The notes beneath the pieces were generated by a model. The model was not told the origin of the DNA. It searched no databases and was given only the letters and a program-made list of their open reading frames with translations. Below are positions 9,935 through 20,280 of a DNA stretch of 64,000 nucleotides, one piece after another. The DNA is from Steinernema hermaphroditum (taxonomy: Eukaryota > Nematoda > Chromadorea > Rhabditida > Steinernematidae). The stretch spans positions 14,168,092-14,232,091 of the forward strand of contig CM059623.1 of assembly GCA_030435675.1 (NCBI GenBank), read 5' to 3'. Every line of letters starts with the position of its first letter. Within the stretch, counting starts at the first letter, position 1. The position numbers were made by a program, and so were the translations under genes.

Positions 9935-12829
9935 TTAGTCAAACATCGGGAGCTCACTGGCCGGCATGGTGACCACGGCTATCGCCAGCGGAGTGGGCGT
10001 ATCCTTCTCTACCACGAGCACTTTAATATCCTCGGTTTGGAACGTTTCCGGTCTGTTCACGGTGACCGTTGACGCAAACGAGTAGCTCTTCGTGTGAATC
10101 AACGGCGGCATTATGATCATGGATGGCGAGATTTTGTATATGTTTCTGTCCCATTGGTACACGATGCATCGTGTGATCGCCGGATCCATGGGTCTAAACA
10201 TGTGGCTATACTATCGAAATAACTGCGAGGATAACAGTCTGGAGGTGATGGAAGATTTAAGTATGAATTCTGGGCCAAAACCGTTGACGTCGATGGAGAG
10301 GTCAAGGGCGTCGTGCGCTTTGGTTGTGACGTTTTCTTGTCCTGACGAGCTGACCAGTCGGTAGTAGGTTTTGGCTGTGTCCAGTTTGAGCATGAAGAGG
10401 TCGCGTTGGTAGATCTGAAGTGGGCTGAGATGTGGTGAAGTAGTTAGAGGTGCATAAGTTCGCTCAAATTAACAGAATGCGGAATGGAAATGAAAGCCGA
10501 TGAAGTATAGATATCGCTTGAAATTGGGTAACACTGTGTGCTTCAATAGCTGAGGCGTTGCGCTCCTGGCTGACAGTTTCAAGGGTGTGGTTCGAACCCC
10601 AGAGGAGGCTGGTTCCATTGGTTGTACTTACCTGGTGCATCTTGACGGCCATGTCCCTCTCCCGAATCGTATGATCAACATAAATTTTCGTCTTCTTAGG
10701 CACATAGTTTCCCCTGATCTGCTGAGTGATGGTCATCTGCTTGGCACGGCTGGTCTCTTCCAAATCAGCGGTTCGACGAAATATCGATACCGCTAGGGCA
10801 CCATCTACAATCAATTCAAGCAGTTCATGTCCATCTCATTGGGGAACTTACTCAAAAATCCAATGACCAATCCACCTTCTTCTCTTCCGAAGCGTCCGTA
10901 TTTTATCCATCTTATCGGCGACTGAGTCTTCACTCGGTCCACGACATTTCCATTAATGTATAATTTAATCTTAATTCCATTTGTAGTGCATAAATATGGT
11001 GATGAGTACCTCTTTCTGATGAACAACGAAGACACCATTGTACTGTCTAGGAGTGTAGAAAAACGGCTCAATGCACACGATTTGCTGATCCAGTTTTAGA
11101 CGGTTGTACAGCTTTCCCTTCAAGCTGTAGAAGGAGAGGGTGTGGTCCGAACAGGCCACGATCAGCTAAAGGCATTTTAGTGTTTGTAGAGGAGAGGCGA
11201 ACCTGCTTCTTGATCATGCAGACGCTGACGATGTCGCTTCTGAGTGATATGATCGGTTTAGATGACACAGCACCGCGTTTGATAACGAAGATTTCGGATT
11301 CTCTCGTGGTGACAGCTATCTTGTACTCGTCTTCATAGGCACCTATAACGAACGTTATCAAAAATGAACTCAGCTATGGGTGGCCTACCGTAGCTGACCA
11401 GAAACACAGGTGAACTGGAGACAGCGACGCTTTCCAGCAGATGATAGGCGTACGGGTCGACTATGTAGATGTTTCCACTCTCCGTCGCGACGACGAACAC
11501 ATCGGCCGTGTCCAGTTCGCTCGAGTTTCGTTTTAACGCCGTCATCGCCGTGATGGTTTGGGGTCGTGTGACGGGCTTGTCGCGGAACTGTGCGAGGAAG
11601 TGCTCTCTGTCCGTTTCGGGGACCACCAAGTAGTTTTGCGATCGTGGAGATAGCTCACTCATGCCGATCTGGAGTTATTTAAGTTATGTCATTGGGAGAA
11701 GGAAGCTGTACGATCAATAGCCGGGCTGCACAGCCTCAAAGGTTCCTACCGTATTGAGAAATCCGAAGGCAGAAGTAGCTGTTCAGAAGTATGCCCACAA
11801 TGTTGAATAAGACAGTCAGTAATCTAGCCTAACTTAGGATCTAACCCTATTACCACTGCCCTCCTACGTTTCAGGACACATATTAGGTCAGAAAGGACCT
11901 AGACGTTTACGATTATCTCGCAACCGAAGGATCTCAAAGGAGTCTCGTTTGTGTATCGGTGGAGAGCAGTCAGTCACCTCCCACTCCCACTGCCAGCGGA
12001 CCCCGATGCCCAGAAGCCTTGGAACAGCAGGGCCAGGAGTGTATCAAGGCTACGAGATACAGCTACTCTCGCTTACCATTTCCTTGATCTTCGTGAAAAT
12101 AATATGTAGCTGATCGCCTACATAGCTTCAAAGGTTCCTATCATGTCCAAAGGAACCAAAAGGCAGAAATATCTGCTAAGATAATTTTATGTTCAAGCAG
12201 TAATTAACCGAAGGATCTAGCCCCACTGCCTTATGTCCGACATGACACTAGAAAGGGGCCTAAAAAGAGGGGGTAGAAAGGGCCAAGGCGTTTAAGATAT
12301 ATTATAGATCTCAAAAGCTACAGCTACTCAAAACCATCTCTCTTACCATTTCCTTGATCTTCGTCAAAATAATATGCAGCTGATCGCCATTGATCTGCCC
12401 GCTATTGAACCTCTGCCAAGCTTTGACTTCATCCTGATGTGGCTCGATAGCCGGTAAACTATACTTATAGAATGGCTTCAAGTTCTTGAATATCAGCACG
12501 GCAGTTCCGGTGGCGACGGCGATCGATGGCACGACGGCGTCATGGCTCTGCGACTGGCTTTCGGACGAGAACGACAAGATCCCTGTGGGCATGTCCACAA
12601 GCACCGATTCTCCGATGAACGTGACGCCTTTGAACACCTTGAGATACATGTTGTATCTTCCGGCGCCCTTGTCGGCGACGATGAGTTTGTAGTCGCCATC
12701 GCCGTGGAAGTCGCTGAATCCGACGCACTCCTTGTCGCAGTTGAGATGTGTGTTCGAGTCGGCGAGGGCGAAGATCCACCGATCGCTGATCTCCACTCCG
12801 TGCTGCTTGCTCAGAGTGGTCGTCAGCAT
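9935..12829 (-). CDS. bbs-1: BBS1, BBSome core subunit (ciliary trafficking)
   Basis: Eight exons in transcription order (12347-12829, 11389-11668, 11203-11342, 11010-11165, 10852-10969, 10632-10804, 10236-10414, 9935-10193) join in phase to 595 residues; human BBS1 has 593. Diagnostic stretches are FSDFHGDGDYKLIVADKG, YKYSLPAIEPHQDEVKAW, YGRFGREEGGLVIGFL, PKKTKIYVDHTIRERDMA and the C-terminal IKVLVVEKDTPTPLAIA. BBS1 is a beta-propeller/adaptin-like subunit that recognises Arl6 and membrane cargo at cilia; in nematodes it acts in ciliated sensory neurons. The last intron is 42 nt with a weak donor (GTTATC), and removing it skips an in-frame TAG; another intron is 40 nt. Intron 1 holds a duplicated copy of the end of exon 1. 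An X-box lies upstream. Confidence 0.93.
11715..12400 (-). repeat. Degenerate intronic tandem duplication including the 3' end of BBS1 exon 1
   Basis: Bases 12072-12118 repeat the exon-1 end and donor at 12341-12390 with few changes; both read GDQLHII(F/L)TKIKEM before GTAAG on the minus strand. The flanking intron sequence is also repeated: TCAAAGGTTCCTA occurs near 11738 and 12128, and CCCACTGCC-type ends near 11855 and 12225. The copy is not needed for the BBS1 frame. Confidence 0.6.
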
Positions 12830-13459
12830 TGTTAAGAATAGACGTGGAGAACAGGTCAGTCGGCGGCGCGCGATCGAACGGCTGGATGGCGCCGTGGCGC
12901 GTTGCTATGGGGACTCTCGGCATAAACACTGATGACGGAAACAGGGCTGAATATAAGCCGATAGCCATTATTGGACCAGGAATAAAATGACCAATGTAAT
13001 TGATTGATGCATAATAATGGTGGAACAGTCCCCAGTGAGGATTTTTATGTTATCCTTTCGGATACCTGAGCAACCGAACCAAAACCTAAACCACAATCCA
13101 AAATTCGGGTGTCCGAAACCTGACCCCAACACAGATCTGAAAAATTGAGGCTCCATGCAGGCACAACTATCTTCCCGCACCTCTGCGAAATAGGGCGCAG
13201 ACGATCACAAGGGCAAGATTTTGACTTTTCGGGAACCCGATACGAAATCTGAAAATCCGAAAACATCAAACACACCCTATTTCGCTGGTAAGAAACGGTG
13301 TATACAGTGAGTTCAATAACAACGTTTCTTTTTCTGCTCTTGAATCATTGGCGTGACATAAAAGAAAGAGTGTGAGGTGAGTGACCGTTCTCAACAAGAC
13401 AACGCTTTATTGTACATACAAGATTAATTAACGAAGCACAGATAAACCAAAACAGCGAT
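12830..13459. other. Intergenic region: BBS1 promoter and downstream flank of the first FYESVFW gene
   Basis: Apart from the X-box, 13060-13270 carries an irregular AT/CG-mixed repeat of phrases like CCGAAACCTGA and CCGATACG. No coding content is supported. Confidence 0.4.
12901..12914 (-). promoter_or_regulatory. X-box (RFX/DAF-19 binding site) upstream of BBS1
   Basis: On the minus strand the site reads GTCCCCATAGCAAC. It fits the nematode X-box consensus RYYNYYATRRNRAC at every position, and the plus strand fits too because the motif is an imperfect palindrome. It ends 71 nt before the BBS1 ATG, within the range known for ciliary genes. RFX factors (DAF-19 in C. elegans) switch on BBS and IFT genes through such sites. 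Confidence 0.85.
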
Positions 13460-14392
13460 TTAAGTGAACAGTATTCCAATTAGTGGGGTCCTCGCAAAAT
13501 AGCTCAGTTCACTTTCGTTGGGATTCCGTTCCAAACACTCGAAAAACACATAAGCGCCACGGCTGTCTTCATCGTCTCCACCGTACTTCAGCTTGTAAGG
13601 GAGCGATGGCTCCCTGAAAAGGGTGCGCGGAAAATAGAAGTGGTGCCTGCCGATTGGTCCGAATTCTTCCTGAGGACAAAGCTCCAGTTTTCCCTCCAAG
13701 AAATCAACAGCATTTGGACTGCCGAAATACAAATCTTTCCCTCGAAGTGCTTCTCTATTCTGGGACCAGAACACCAGAAGGTCTTCGAGATGACCGTCCT
13801 CCGTAAAGCACAAAGACTTGAACAGAGGTTGAGTAAGTGAAAGCTTCGCCATTTCCATCGCTCCTTCTGAAAATGCATCGCTTCCAATGTGTAGTTCGGT
13901 GAGGCGTCCGGTTTCGACAAGTCTCTTGCAAAGGTCGATCGATTCGTCGTCGAGCTTTTTACAGATTTCTAATGCCGTTAGTCGCATACCTGTGCACGCC
14001 CAGTCGATCCACGCCTTACTCACCGTCGTTGTCCATAGAAGTATGTAGTACACGGCATTAGGAAAGCAAATCCGATCGGCGATTTCACTGCTGTCTTCAT
14101 TACCTTCATAAATATGTACGACTCCTTGTTGTACAAACTTATCTTCCTCGATCCAGAGATTTTCGGGTACTTCGCCATTCTGATACCAACGTCTCTCGCG
14201 AATTATTCGGTTGTTCTCAATAGAAATGACATGATATTTGAACATCGATGTCACCTGCTGCGCGACAATTCCAATGTTACCCGACAATTCTTGGGCAGTT
14301 ATGAACATTGGCAGCCGTGATACGACAATGCCTCGCACAGCGCATCCAACCCAAAATACAGATTCATAGAACGCGTTGGGAACGTCGTTCAT
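13460..14392 (-). CDS. FYESVFW-family protein, copy 1
   Basis: An intronless gene of 310 residues starting MNDVPNAFYESVFWVGC and ending RTPLIGILFT. I do not recognise the family. Its conserved landmarks, shared by all copies here, are FYESVFW at residues 8-14, TVSKAWIDWAC near 140, CK(K/R)L(V/I)E(T)GRLTEL near 180, FWSQN(R/K)EALRGKDL near 230, and PIGRHHFYFPR followed by PYKLKYGGD near 265-290. There is no signal peptide or membrane segment. The short N-terminal M-N-x-(V/L)-P-x-x-F motif and leucine-rich helices recall nematode F-box-type proteins. That is only a resemblance; no F-box can be shown. The 5' flank (AAAATCAGAGACTTTAATAGCAAAAC) is conserved with other copies, so promoters were duplicated too. 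Confidence 0.7.
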   Translation of the reverse strand: MNDVPNAFYESVFWVGCAVRGIVVSRLPMFITAQELSGNIGIVAQQVTSMFKYHVISIENNRIIRERRWYQNGEVPENLWIEEDKFVQQGVVHIYEGNEDSSEIADRICFPNAVYYILLWTTTVSKAWIDWACTGMRLTALEICKKLDDESIDLCKRLVETGRLTELHIGSDAFSEGAMEMAKLSLTQPLFKSLCFTEDGHLEDLLVFWSQNREALRGKDLYFGSPNAVDFLEGKLELCPQEEFGPIGRHHFYFPRTLFREPSLPYKLKYGGDDEDSRGAYVFFECLERNPNESELSYFARTPLIGILFT

Positions 14393-15306
14393 CGCCGGTG
14401 ACTGTTAGGCTACACTAGTGATGATGTTTCGAATCAAAATCAGAGACTTTAATAGCAAAACATCACGTGTGAATGCAAAGATGCCGGATTGTGATAGCAT
14501 CACACGCTGCCGCTCTCGCGGCTCCCACAGCGAAGCTAGATGAACACCAACGCCAACGATCCTTGCTTTATTGCGCACGTTTCGTCTTTCGTATGAAAAG
14601 ATAAACACATAAGTCATAAACTCGCCACAGACACTTTCATCTCGAAGCTGCGTCGTGGGGAAGAGGGACCGGTCGAGTGGGGTTCATCTTTATCAACAAC
14701 TGCATCATTTTATGTACAACCATAGATACGAAGGGCGTCTGGTAAGTCTAGGCACCAGAGGAGGACTACTACCCAACACTAATGCTAGCTATTACTTGAT
14801 CATATGAGATAGCAGTAGGAGATAAACGGTAGGGGCCAGAGATGGGCACGAACGGATCGAATCGGCTAGCCGTTCAACCAACCGTGAGCCGGTTGGCCAT
14901 TTGATCCATATGCTCTGCCTTACAACCGATCTCAGCCAACAGCATACATGCGACCAACGTGGATGAGTGGTGAACCGCCATCTATGGTTCAATGTTTGAT
15001 ATGGGCCAAAAGGACCATTTTTTAATTAAATGATGTTCGGTCTTCGGAACTACGTTTTCTACGTTCAATTATACGATGTTTGGGTATTATCGTCGCAACT
15101 ACGCATAATATGTTATGAAAGCAATGACGTACATAATGTGTATAATGTAGATGTACCCTGCATAGAATTGTTGTTTTGAACGCCTTATTCGAATTCTTTT
15201 ATTATCAATATTTAGTGACCTCTGAAAAACATTGGCCTTCATAGGAAAATTTGTATTTTTCGATTATTCCAGTGCGATATTACTTTGCACCGTAGCCTCC
15301 AGCAGC
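14393..15306. other. Intergenic region between FYESVFW copy 1 and srsx receptor 1
   Basis: The first ~120 bases are the conserved FYESVFW 5' flank. The rest is AT-rich with no supported gene. Confidence 0.4.
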
Positions 15307-16332
15307 ATGACCGTGACAAACTGGTCAATATCTGACGATTCTCTTCTTGTAGCTGCTCATATAGCTGTGCCCATTCATGGACTATTCTGCGTTCTGAGTC
15401 AGGTTCTAAATGGAATTCTGATTCTCGTCACAATGAGGTAACCCCGATACGGCTCAAAAGCTGTTCACAATTCAGGTCTCCTTGTCTTCGAACGAACTGC
15501 AATATTCTAATCGGAGCTCAGGCCGTATGCGACATGGTCTTCTGCTGGTATTTCCCCTATTTTGCCTACAACACCTTTAATAACCGATTCGTGACTAACT
15601 CTGAGTGTTCTGTGGCACAGGCAGTTCCAGTGGCCGGCATGAACATGACATTTCTGATGATCCTGTTCATCGGACTGGATCGATATCTGTGTGTGGTCCA
15701 TGCCCTATGGTAAGTGAAACACTTGTGATCTTGTAGTGGTTCTTCAGGTATAAATCACTCCAACGACGGCGTTATTTTGGAATCTACGCCATCATCGGAG
15801 CCGTCTATTGTGGATCGATAGCCACACTCCAGTATCTCACCAGATCAGACGAAAAGGTGCTGTGTTTCATCCCGGAAGCTTTTGTGGAGTCAACAAAAAC
15901 GGGATGGATTGCGATCGAATGTTGCATCACCTTTGTCGTCATCGCTGTCTACACGAAACTGTTCATGTTCCTCAGAAAACGGCCAAGGGAGGTTGACATG
16001 GAGACGAGGAAGATCGTGAAGGCTCTTTTTGTTATCGTCATGGTCTATGTGCTCGGCTATGGAATCACGATCTACTTGTGGGTTGTATCCAGGATATTGT
16101 TCACGGAGTAAGTAGTGCTGTGAATACGCTGTAGTTTCTTTTGCATTTTAGCGTGAATTTGGCTCAAGTTGTCGAGTTTTCCATTGGAATATTCGCTGGG
16201 ATAAACTTGGACGTCCCGTTTGTGGTCTACTACACCCAGTCGATTGTTTACAAGAGGGAGATAAGGAGATTTTTTAGATTCTCAACGCAAGTTGCGCATA
16301 TGCAAACTGCTTTAACAGAAACATCCATGTGA
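15307..16332 (+). CDS. Serpentine receptor, srsx-type 7TM GPCR, copy 1
   Basis: Exons 15307-15437, 15476-15709, 15748-16107 and 16152-16332 join in phase to 301 residues, the usual size for the class. TM1 is in HGLFCVLSQVLNGILILV. The class motif TNCNILIGAQAVCDM opens TM2, a Cys (NSECSVAQ) precedes TM3, and TM3 ends IGLDRYLCVVHALW, the srsx form of DRY. Later membrane helices include ALFVIVMVYVLGYGITIYLW and a short C-terminal tail after PFVVYYTQSIVYKREIRRFF. These are nematode chemoreceptor or peptide-receptor-like proteins; the ligand cannot be inferred. Introns 1 and 2 are both 38 nt, close to the lower limit for splicing. A paralogue lies at 61.4 kb. Confidence 0.82.
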
Positions 16333-16574
16333 ATATAATAAATAAATGCATCTGATTCATTTTTTTACCGAAAAGAAGCGAAGAGCTTTTCCGCAGAGAA
16401 AATAAGATATCGTAAAAGGTAAAATCTTCGAACGGTCACACATTTAAATATTGAGTTGGAGAATGCAGGTTCCAGGAGGTAAAAAGCACCACCTTCGGCA
16501 TGTGTTTCCTTACGCCTTCCGAGGTCAAAATGCGACGGAGGTTGCTCGGTGGTGCTTGTATATACATATATGTA

Positions 16575-17424
16575 TTGGGTTGTTAAGTTGAAAACGGGTC
16601 ACTCTTGGAACGATTGTTTGTGTATGTAAATCTCATATATTTCACTCAAGGTATTTATTGCTGCTACGTCATAAGATCAGCGGGTTTTTTTGGGAAACAT
16701 CCGGATCCCTCATTCGCAGAACATAAGGGGTTTAGAGTCAAAAAATGTTTTTGGTCCCATTTTCGACTTCTTTCGCTTATTTTGAGTATCTCTCTCTGAT
16801 TTCGTTATCTATGGAGGTTAGATAGATCGAAGAAAGTCCTATAAGAATAGCAAACAGCGAGTCTGTCAGCTCAAAGTGGAAAGCCATTGTCAGGGTCAAC
16901 TTGGAAACATACGGCCTCGGGTAGTCGTACTTTTTGTGAATCGAAGGGTCATTTTTTGAACATTTGGCCCTTTTTTCTTTAAAATAGAAACGAACTCGTT
17001 GAGTCACTTATATGGGCATGGTAGCTGTGATTGGCAGCTACCTGCTGCATATCTGCTATCTGCTGCCCCATTACCTGTTATGAGAAATGTTGCAGTTAAG
17101 AGAACATGGTGATTTGAAAAGGCCATCTTTTTGAGATTAACTCATGTTTTTATATATGAAGAACATAGTGATAGGTGCATCCAGTAGGTAAGACCTAACG
17201 ATGTACGTGATAGAAGACAGTCACCGTCCATCACACAATTAATATCATAGCCAGCCTGTATATCACTTTGCATTACGCCATGTCGAGGTGCCAAAAAAAT
17301 GACCGTCGAGATAGAATAGTCCTTTAACATCAAAAGGAATGTAACGTTTAGGTCGCCAATCATAGCGTAGGGTGACAGTTCAAAGATGTTTGCTGAGTGA
17401 CCCGTTTTCAACTTAACAACCCAA
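16575..17424. mobile_element. Non-autonomous TA-flanked DNA transposon (mariner-type MITE)
   Basis: The ends are perfect 30-bp inverted repeats: the left begins TTGGGTTGTTAAGTTGAAAA (16575-16604) and the right is its exact complement (17395-17424). Both are flanked directly by TA (16573-16574 and 17425-17426), the target duplication of Tc1/mariner elements. The 850-bp interior contains no transposase-like frame, so it must be mobilised in trans. It lies between srsx receptor 1 and a FYESVFW pseudogene. Confidence 0.85.
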
Positions 17425-17679
17425 TAAATAAGAAGGAGAGAAAAAATGGGTCATTCCAGAAGAAACGGCGAAGCCAACAACGAAACAAAATCTGCACTCC
17501 AAGAAGACAATGATCTGTGTATGGTGGGATTGTTAAGGCTTGCTACACTGGGAAATGCAGCAGTGGAACAAGACGGACGACTTAACTTGTACATCACCCA
17601 GTTCCATCGTTTGAACCATGCAATCCAACAGAAAAGACAAAATCGTAAAGGACAAGTCATTCTGCTCATTCGGGCGCAC

Positions 17680-17964
17680 CCGGACGCCAAACAACTCATC
17701 TCGCTTTCGTTTGGTTTCCGTTCCACACATTCGAAAGACACACACGCGCTGTGGCTGTAGCCGTCGTCTCCACCGTACTTCAGCTTGTAGGGTGCGATGG
17801 TTTCCCGGAGATTGAGCGCGGAAAATAGAAATGGTGTCTGCCGATTGGATCTTGTTACCCGACAATTCTTCGGCAGTTTTGGATATCCGCGAAATCACGA
17901 AGCCTCGTGCAGTGCATCCAACGAAAAATACAGATTCATAGAACGCGTAGGGTAGGTCATTCAT
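17680..17964 (-). pseudogene. FYESVFW-family pseudogene with large internal deletion
   Basis: The minus strand starts MNDLPYAFYESVFFVGCT and stays close to the intact 48.3-kb copy through KTAEELSGN. It then jumps to the C-terminal third (a GRHHFYF-equivalent region in a shifted frame, then VERKPNESEMSC), so about 190 internal codons are missing and the frame is broken. The conserved end (GILFT) is lost. The conserved 5' flank remains at 17965-18005. Confidence 0.8.
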
Positions 17965-19082
17965 CGCCGGTGACTGTTCGATATGTTTCAAAATCAGAGA
18001 AAACGCCACTTTTACATTCGTAAAACCTCGGAGAATATACGAACGGAGATTCGGTGTCGCACGGAGGAGAAATTAAGGAGTGAGGGCGACGATTACGAAT
18101 GAAACATACATCTAGCGTTTTAATGCACTCGCCTAGGCCTACCGTTTGCCCCTAATCTCGCGTCGATCTTAGCGTACCACGATTGACCCTTCCCTCGTGA
18201 ATTGAGTTGTCTCGCGAAGACCCGACGAATGGGAATACTGTGCGCCCAATAATGATAGCCCACGCTAGCACTTTTGCCATATCTCGCAACCGAGAAACAT
18301 TTGCGAAAAGCGGCCTTCACCATTTTGAAGATCATCCAACATAACGGTGAACCACGCGCGAACCGACGGAATTCTTACAGAATTTCAAAAGTTTCTGAAA
18401 GCATTTTGAAACGTATTCCATTGCAAGCGCCCAATAATGATAGATCCTATGTTTATTTTCGAGTGTTTTGAGTAACTTATGCCCTGTTTTTGCTGTTGAT
18501 CACTGGTATTATGCGGCTATTCCGCTGAAATGAGTCAAGGTGCGTGGCTTACAGAGGTCGAAGAGGAGAAAATCGAAAAGCTCCATTCTGGAAGCATATC
18601 AACATGATAGGCACATGGCCACGCGCCAACAGCCTACAGATCATGCAAATCACCGTTTTCAACGTCGCAGATCTCTAAGGAATACAAATGATACTGCTTA
18701 AGGCATAACTTACGGCAATATTGAGATATCGCCTATAAAACTTCGAGTTTCGCACGGCCTCGATTGACACTACAGCCGACTGGAAACCAAAAGAGTCATG
18801 AAACAAAAACCAAAAAAATGATTTCTTTTGAGTACACGCCTGTCAGGTTCAAAATTAACTTCAAGAAAAAGCATTTTTGAGACCGAGATCGAGACACGAA
18901 AAGTTTCGAGACCAAGAACCGAGAAAAGAACCGAATATGATTCGAATAAATGAATGCATCTTTTTTATTATTGTCAGGGGTTACATAGTTTCGGTAGTTC
19001 CCAACACTACACCAACCAAACCTACAACATTCTACCGATTTATAAGATTTATCAACTCAAAAACTTAAACCAGAACACCGAT
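17965..19082. other. Intergenic region with no supported gene
   Basis: The phrase CGCCCAATAATGATAG occurs twice (near 18243 and 18430), hinting at old repeat DNA. 18880-18940 is rich in GAGACCGAGA-like repeats. No gene is seen. Confidence 0.35.
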
Positions 19083-20006
19083 TTAAGTAAACAATATTCC
19101 AATGCGTCGCGTCTTCTCGAAAGCACACAACTCACTCTCATTGGGTTTCTGTTTGAAACAGCTGAAAAACACATACGCGGTGTGGCTGTCTCCACCGTAC
19201 TTCAGCTTGTAGGGGTGCGATGGTTTTGTGAAGAGGGATCGTGGAAAGTAGAAGTGGTGTTTGCCGATCGGATCGAATTCTTCTTGCGGACAAAGCTCTA
19301 GTTTCTCCTTTAAGAATTCAGCAGCATTTGGGGTTTCGAAGAACAAATCTTTTCCTCGAAGAGCTTCTTTATTCTGCGACCAAAATGCTAGAAGTTGTTC
19401 GAGATGATCATCCTCCACAAAACACAAAGATTTGAATTGAGGTTGAGTAAGTGATAGCTTCATCATTTCCATCACTCCTTCTGAATATGTATCGTTTTGA
19501 ATCCGTATTTCGGTGAGGCGCTCGGTTGCGATAAGTCTCTTACAAAGTGTGATTTCTTCGTCGCTGAGGTTTCCGCGGATATCTAATCCTGTTAGTTGGC
19601 TATTTGCGCATGCCCAGTCGATCCACGCCTTACCAACGGTGTCTGACCGTATGACTAAGCAGTACGCGGCATTAGGAAAGAAAATCCGATCGTTGATTTC
19701 TTTGCTAACCTTGTCTTCATTCCAAGAAATGTGCACGTCAACACAATACACGAATTTGTCTTTCTCGATCCAAAGGTGTTCGGGTACTTGGTTAGAATTT
19801 AGATAGGAACGTGCCTCACCCACTATTTGGTCACCCCGAATATCAAAGGCATTTTCTTTGCACGTCGATGATATCTTCTGCGCGACAATGCCAACGTTAC
19901 CCGACAATTCTTCGGCAGTTCTGCATAGCTGCGAAACCACTAAATCTCGCGAAGTCCATCCAACCCAAAATACAGATTCATAGAACGCGTAGGGAAGGTC
20001 ATTCAT
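19083..20006 (-). CDS. FYESVFW-family protein, copy 2
   Basis: An intronless gene of 307 residues, MNDLPYAFYESVFWVGWT to RRIGILFT. All family landmarks are present: AWIDWACANSQLTGL, CKRLIATERLTEI, FWSQNKEALRGKDLFF, PIGKHHFYFPRS and YKLKYGGD. I start it at 20006 because that Met aligns with the first residue of the other copies; an in-frame Met 48 nt upstream falls in the conserved 5' flank. It is closest to copy 1 and to the fragment at 63 kb. Function unknown. Confidence 0.7.
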   Translation of the reverse strand: MNDLPYAFYESVFWVGWTSRDLVVSQLCRTAEELSGNVGIVAQKISSTCKENAFDIRGDQIVGEARSYLNSNQVPEHLWIEKDKFVYCVDVHISWNEDKVSKEINDRIFFPNAAYCLVIRSDTVGKAWIDWACANSQLTGLDIRGNLSDEEITLCKRLIATERLTEIRIQNDTYSEGVMEMMKLSLTQPQFKSLCFVEDDHLEQLLAFWSQNKEALRGKDLFFETPNAAEFLKEKLELCPQEEFDPIGKHHFYFPRSLFTKPSHPYKLKYGGDSHTAYVFFSCFKQKPNESELCAFEKTRRIGILFT

Positions 20007-20125
20007 CGCCGGTGACTGTTCGATATGTTTCAAAATCAGAGTCTTTAATAGCAAAACGTCTCCCCGAGTGCATCGCTATTCGAGAATTCGCAATGTCGGA
20101 TTATGATAAAGTAAAGCAAAATCTA

Positions 20126-20174
20126 TGCTGACCTCTGTCGTCTTGCGATGCTATGCTGACGACAGAGGTCAGCA
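20126..20174. repeat. Perfect 17-bp inverted repeat with 15-nt loop
   Basis: TGCTGACCTCTGTCGTC (20126-20142) is followed after 15 nt by its exact complement (20158-20174). The stem is GC-balanced and would form a stable hairpin in DNA or RNA. It is too short for a transposon, and I cannot tell whether it is transcribed. Confidence 0.6.
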
Positions 20175-20196
20175 CTGTCTTGTGATGCAATCATTT

Positions 20197-20280
20197 GCGA
20201 TTTGGAACAAACCGCGAACTCTGCCTTGCGCTGGAGAGGAAAGCTTGTACGACATCTTGTTGTTTCTGTTTTTTTTTGAC
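20197..20280. repeat. Relic of the TTAA-flanked MITE family
   Basis: The segment around ACCGCGAACTCTGCCTTGCG matches bases 38084-38165 inside the MITE at 37.6-38.3 kb, including the downstream T-rich run, with substitutions and small indels. The terminal repeats are not present. Confidence 0.55.

Larger units (their letters stand above)
6314..12829 (-). other. Probable operon: BBS1 - SSNA1-like - MED7 - IBD/PHD
   Basis: Four minus-strand genes follow one another with gaps of 370, 74 and 133 nt. Each downstream ATG is preceded within 0-3 nt by a pyrimidine-rich AG splice acceptor that has no donor in the short spacer. This is the usual layout of nematode polycistronic units resolved by SL trans-splicing. 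Membership of BBS1 is the weakest part because its gap is larger. Confidence 0.6.

Noticed and set aside
10560..10605. tRNA-like sequence (GGTTCGAACCCC T-loop with a D-arm-like GCTGAGGCGTTGCGCTC before it) in a BBS1 intron
   Set aside because: No paired 7-bp acceptor stem and no clear anticodon arm. At best a relic of a tRNA-derived repeat.
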